Of a DNA stretch of 64,000 bases, positions 57,007 through 64,000 are shown piece by piece. The position numbers and the translations under genes are program-made. Every line of letters begins with the position of its first letter. Position 1 is the first letter of the stretch. Source of the DNA: an uncultured Desulfobacterales bacterium (GTDB taxonomy: Bacteria > Desulfobacterota > Desulfobulbia > Desulfobulbales > Desulfocapsaceae); contig CALGIJ010000005.1 in the NCBI GenBank assembly GCA_937915545.1, positions 1 to 64,000 on the forward strand, in the 5' to 3' direction. Under the pieces are notes generated by a model. That model made no database searches. It was not told the origin of the DNA and was given only the letters and a program-made list of their open reading frames with translations.

Positions 57007-58323
57007 CTAGAACATCATGCCTGGCAAGAAGAGGACAATTTGCGGGAAGATGGAAAAGAGGATTGTGCCGACGAGAACCGCGATCATGAAGGGGGCGATA
57101 CCCTTGAAAATGGTTTCCAGAGCCATTGCTCCACCCTCAAGGCTCCTTGAGATGCCATAGACGACGTAAACGTTCAGACCCACCGGTGGGGTTATGACCC
57201 CCATTTCTGTGACCATGACGATCATGATTCCAAACCAGATGGGGTCGAAGCCCAGGCCGCTGATCAGAGGGAAAAACACCGGCACGGTCAGCATGACCAG
57301 GGCCAGCGAGTCCATGAAACATCCGCCGATAAAATAGACGAGGATGACCATGGACAGGACCAGCAGCGGTGGCAGGTTTAAGCCGCCAATGATGTGGGCG
57401 ATGTCATAGGGAATGCGGGTCACCGCCAGGAATTTCCCGAAAACGGTGGCGCCTGCAACGAGCATCATGATCATGCAGGACGAGGTCAGGGTTTCATAGA
57501 GTGACTTGGTGAAGCTCTCCCAGTTTAGTTGTCGTCGAAGCAGGGCGACGGTCAGGACCGCCACCGCGCCGATCCCGGCCGCTTCGGTGGCGGTGAACAA
57601 GCCAAAGAACATGCCGCCGATGACGAAGATGAAGATCAACAAGGTATCGGCCATTCCCGTCAACGAGCGGAGCTTTTCGCCCCAGGTGAACTTCTCGCCA
57701 CGGGGGCCGTCCTGGGGGCGGAGGGTACACCAGATGGAAATGGTGAGCAGAAAGAGGATGGTGACGACGATGGCTGGGACGATTCCGGCCATGAACAGTT
57801 TGCCAATGGACTGCTCGGTGAGGATGCCATAGATGATGAGAACTACGCTCGGCGGCATGATCATCCCCAGACCTCCACCCGAGGCCACCGAGCCGGCGGC
57901 GAGGGTATCGCTGTAACCGAACTTGCGCATCTCCGGCAGGCCGACCGTGGCCATGGTGGCGGCGGTTGCCGCGCTCGACCCGCACACGGCGCCGAAGGCG
58001 GTGCAGGCCGAGACGGTGGCGATAGCCAGGCCGCCTCGGGTGTGGCCCAAGAATTTGTAGGCCGAGGTATACAGCCTCGAGCTGATTCCAGAATTAAAGG
58101 CCAGTTGTCCCATGAGGATAAAGAGGGGGATGGTGGTCAGATTGTAGGAGGCAAAGACCTCGTAGAGGTCCTTGGCCAACAGATTCATGCCCCCCTGGAG
58201 AGAAGAGACGACGGCGAAGCCGCCGAAGCCGATTAATGCCATGACATAGGCCACGGGCATGCGAGTGGCGAAGATGGCGACCATCGCTCCTATGCCGAGC
58301 ATGCCAACTGTGGTCGGGTTCAT
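57007..58323 (-). CDS. TRAP transporter large permease, DctM type
   Basis: The 438-residue membrane subunit of a sodium-coupled TRAP transporter for organic acids. It has about a dozen hydrophobic segments. Family landmarks: the N-terminal AYVMALIGFGGFAV, the FILMGQLAFNSGIS motif, GSSAATAATMATVGLPEM and MIMPPSVVLIIYGILTEQ. The MVTEMGVITPPVGLNVYVV segment lies in the second half. It overlaps the dctQ-like gene by 4 bp. The substrate cannot be told from the permease. Confidence 0.94.
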   Translation of the reverse strand: MNPTTVGMLGIGAMVAIFATRMPVAYVMALIGFGGFAVVSSLQGGMNLLAKDLYEVFASYNLTTIPLFILMGQLAFNSGISSRLYTSAYKFLGHTRGGLAIATVSACTAFGAVCGSSAATAATMATVGLPEMRKFGYSDTLAAGSVASGGGLGMIMPPSVVLIIYGILTEQSIGKLFMAGIVPAIVVTILFLLTISIWCTLRPQDGPRGEKFTWGEKLRSLTGMADTLLIFIFVIGGMFFGLFTATEAAGIGAVAVLTVALLRRQLNWESFTKSLYETLTSSCMIMMLVAGATVFGKFLAVTRIPYDIAHIIGGLNLPPLLVLSMVILVYFIGGCFMDSLALVMLTVPVFFPLISGLGFDPIWFGIMIVMVTEMGVITPPVGLNVYVVYGISRSLEGGAMALETIFKGIAPFMIAVLVGTILFSIFPQIVLFLPGMMF

Positions 58324-58811
58324 GTGCGCACCAATGTTTTAAGAGTCGTGATCACTGAAGAGAGCATCACCAGGCAGAGGATCAGGCAGCAGCAGCCGAG
58401 AAGGAAGACCACCGCATACTCGGGGAGATGGAGGTTCATAGAGACTTCGCCGGAACTCCTCAGCTTGGTGCTGAGCAGCAGCACGCGCCAGGCAATGATG
58501 AGGAAGAGAACCAGGCTAGCCAACTCGGTTGCCAGTTCAAAGAGTAGCCGGCCGGTTTTGGGAAGTTTGTCGACGAAGAGCTCAACGCCGATATGGCCTT
58601 TTTCCCGCTGTGTCAAAGGCATGGCCATGGCGACGGTCAGGACTCCAAGAAAACTGACCAATTCGATGGAGCCAAAGAGCGGGCGGTCGAACAGCCGGCC
58701 GATGACATCGACACAGGTCAGGACCGCCATGCCGAAAAGGCAAGCGGCGCCGACAATTTTCAGTTTGGTTGAAATGGCATCCAATAACCATTCAAATGAC
58801 CTGGTAGGCAT
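58320..58811 (-). CDS. TRAP transporter small permease, DctQ type
   Basis: A 163-residue membrane protein with four predicted helices (AACLFGMAVLTCVDVIGRLF, FLGVLTVAMAMPLTQ, ELASLVLFLIIAWRVLLL, VVFLLGCCCLILCLVML) and the DctQ signature PLTQREKGHIGVELF. It couples to the large permease encoded directly after it (4-bp overlap). The start is ATG 58811, supported by a GGAG box; longer in-frame starts lack one. The usual periplasmic binding protein gene is not found on either side. Confidence 0.9.
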   Translation of the reverse strand: MPTRSFEWLLDAISTKLKIVGAACLFGMAVLTCVDVIGRLFDRPLFGSIELVSFLGVLTVAMAMPLTQREKGHIGVELFVDKLPKTGRLLFELATELASLVLFLIIAWRVLLLSTKLRSSGEVSMNLHLPEYAVVFLLGCCCLILCLVMLSSVITTLKTLVRT

Positions 58812-59619
58812 GGCCTTTCTCCGTAATGTTGAGATATTCACGGTTGCCATGAAAGCTGTCCTGTCCTGGCGCTGTCGGGGGGAAGGCTCTCCCCAAGGAA
58901 ATGGCCGCTTCAGGTCATGGCGGATATGTTTCGCATCTCCTTGTGCCGCGGTGCAGCGGCCTTGATCGGGCGCCGCTTGATACTCACCATGTCGGAGCGG
59001 TCCCAATGGGGCAGACTAAGACGTGGCCGGATCCGGGGTGAGGGGTGCATGACGACACTATATTGCTACGTTGAAATAAGAGTGGATGGGGCCTCGGCGG
59101 TTGCTGGAGTTAGCTCGCAGAGGCCGTCTGTCCCTGCATTATATTATCTGATATGTGCTTATATACTTGATAATGTATTTTGTTCAACAGCAAATGTTGG
59201 AGAGTTGGTTGCAACGAACAGTTAATGTTTTTATGTAATAATCACGTTAAAACATGAATTATAAGATATTACAATGTAATAATTAGCGATAGGAACGAAA
59301 CCATCGAGGTGTTGTAGTGGTGACGATGGGTCACGGACCAGGAACTCTGTGATCGATGCGGGGGGCGACGTCTTGGGAGTTGAAAGCGATTTCACTGGGA
59401 CAGAGACCTCCGCTTACCCCAATAGACAATCACCTTGCTTCCCAGGGCAACCCGTGGTTAGTAGCAGATCAGGTCATTGCTGGCTCACCACGCACAGTGG
59501 CCAAGGTTCGCTTACCCTTCAGGGTGGCGGCGCATCGCTGCCGGCCCGGATAGCAGGAAGCCACTTGCCTGGGGAGGGGAGCCCCCGCCCTGTCGACAAT
59601 TCCCCGCAGTGAGGACACA
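58812..59619. other. 808-base intergenic region upstream of gltB and dctQ
   Basis: No gene is recognised. The middle (about 59130-59290) is strongly AT-rich and contains the palindrome ATTAC-AAT-GTAAT (59268-59280). A possible sigma-54 promoter (GG at 59199-59200, ten bases, GC at 59211-59212, reading TTGG...TTGCA) points toward gltB, about 410 bases upstream of it. The stretch 59340-59619 looks like non-coding leader or decayed sequence; short open frames there do not resemble proteins. Confidence 0.5.
59197..59213 (+). promoter_or_regulatory. Possible sigma-54 promoter for gltB
   Basis: TTGGAGAGTTGGTTGCA has the GG-N10-GC spacing and TTGCA end of a -24/-12 promoter, but the CAC after TTGG is not conserved. 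Confidence 0.3.

Positions 59620-64000
<4,381 letters not shown>

Noticed and set aside
58917..59612. Short open frames in the dctQ-gltB spacer
   Set aside because: No ribosome-binding sites, no conserved features, and the composition does not match neighbouring genes.

Overview
The window looks like a chromosomal segment of an anaerobic, high-GC member of the Desulfobacterota, probably a sulfate- or sulfur-metabolising Desulfobulbia-like organism. This rests on three things. There is a two-cysteine DsrC gene. There is an Mvh/Hdr hydrogenase-heterodisulfide reductase operon in which four genes carry in-frame UGA (selenocysteine) codons. The surrounding housekeeping genes are of deltaproteobacterial type. 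No 16S rRNA gene is present, so the placement is an inference.

Layout. Bases 1-6.7 kb are AT-rich, unlike the GC-rich remainder. They hold a large unknown gene that appears to be split by an IS21-family element (istA/istB, 2283-4787). Its downstream part ends in a PD-(D/E)XK nuclease-like domain. This block abuts an initiator tRNA gene and its terminator, as a genomic island would. From 6.8 to 9.8 kb lies a minus-strand hom-apgM-thioesterase operon; here the phosphoglycerate-mutase-like protein may be the missing homoserine kinase. From 10 to 13 kb come adk, a CobA-HemD fusion for siroheme/haem synthesis, and a bacterial CULT (cereblon-like) protein. Then follow a SNF2 helicase, a serine-recombinase-like protein without its catalytic serine, PpiD, DsrC, and a bactofilin/M23 peptidase pair. 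An ABC-F/phosphoesterase/Ser-Thr kinase operon comes next, then threonine aldolase, a divergent DNA-ligase paralogue, and several small metabolic genes up to galE (33.6 kb).

The centre of interest is 33.9-43.8 kb. It encodes a hydrogenase maturation protease, a fused HTH-HdrC-HdrB protein (Sec308), HdrA (Sec61), MvhD (Sec66), MvhG, MvhA (Sec451), a small CxxC protein and HypD. Together these would make a soluble, flavin-based electron-bifurcating [NiFeSe] hydrogenase-heterodisulfide reductase-like complex. Each UGA is followed by a short hairpin suitable as a bacterial SECIS. DsrC, or ferredoxin plus another disulfide, is a plausible electron acceptor. The HTH domain at the start of the HdrCB subunit is unexpected.

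From 43.8 to 54 kb, four minus-strand signalling genes overlap end to start by 4 bp each: a CheB-CheR-PAS fusion, a PAS kinase, a MASE3/GAF/PAS kinase and a REC-PAS-kinase-REC hybrid. The window closes with an OsmC protein, gpsA, a radical SAM protein, a TRAP transporter DctQM pair without a visible DctP, a roughly 0.8 kb AT-rich intergenic stretch, and a gltB gene that runs off the right edge.
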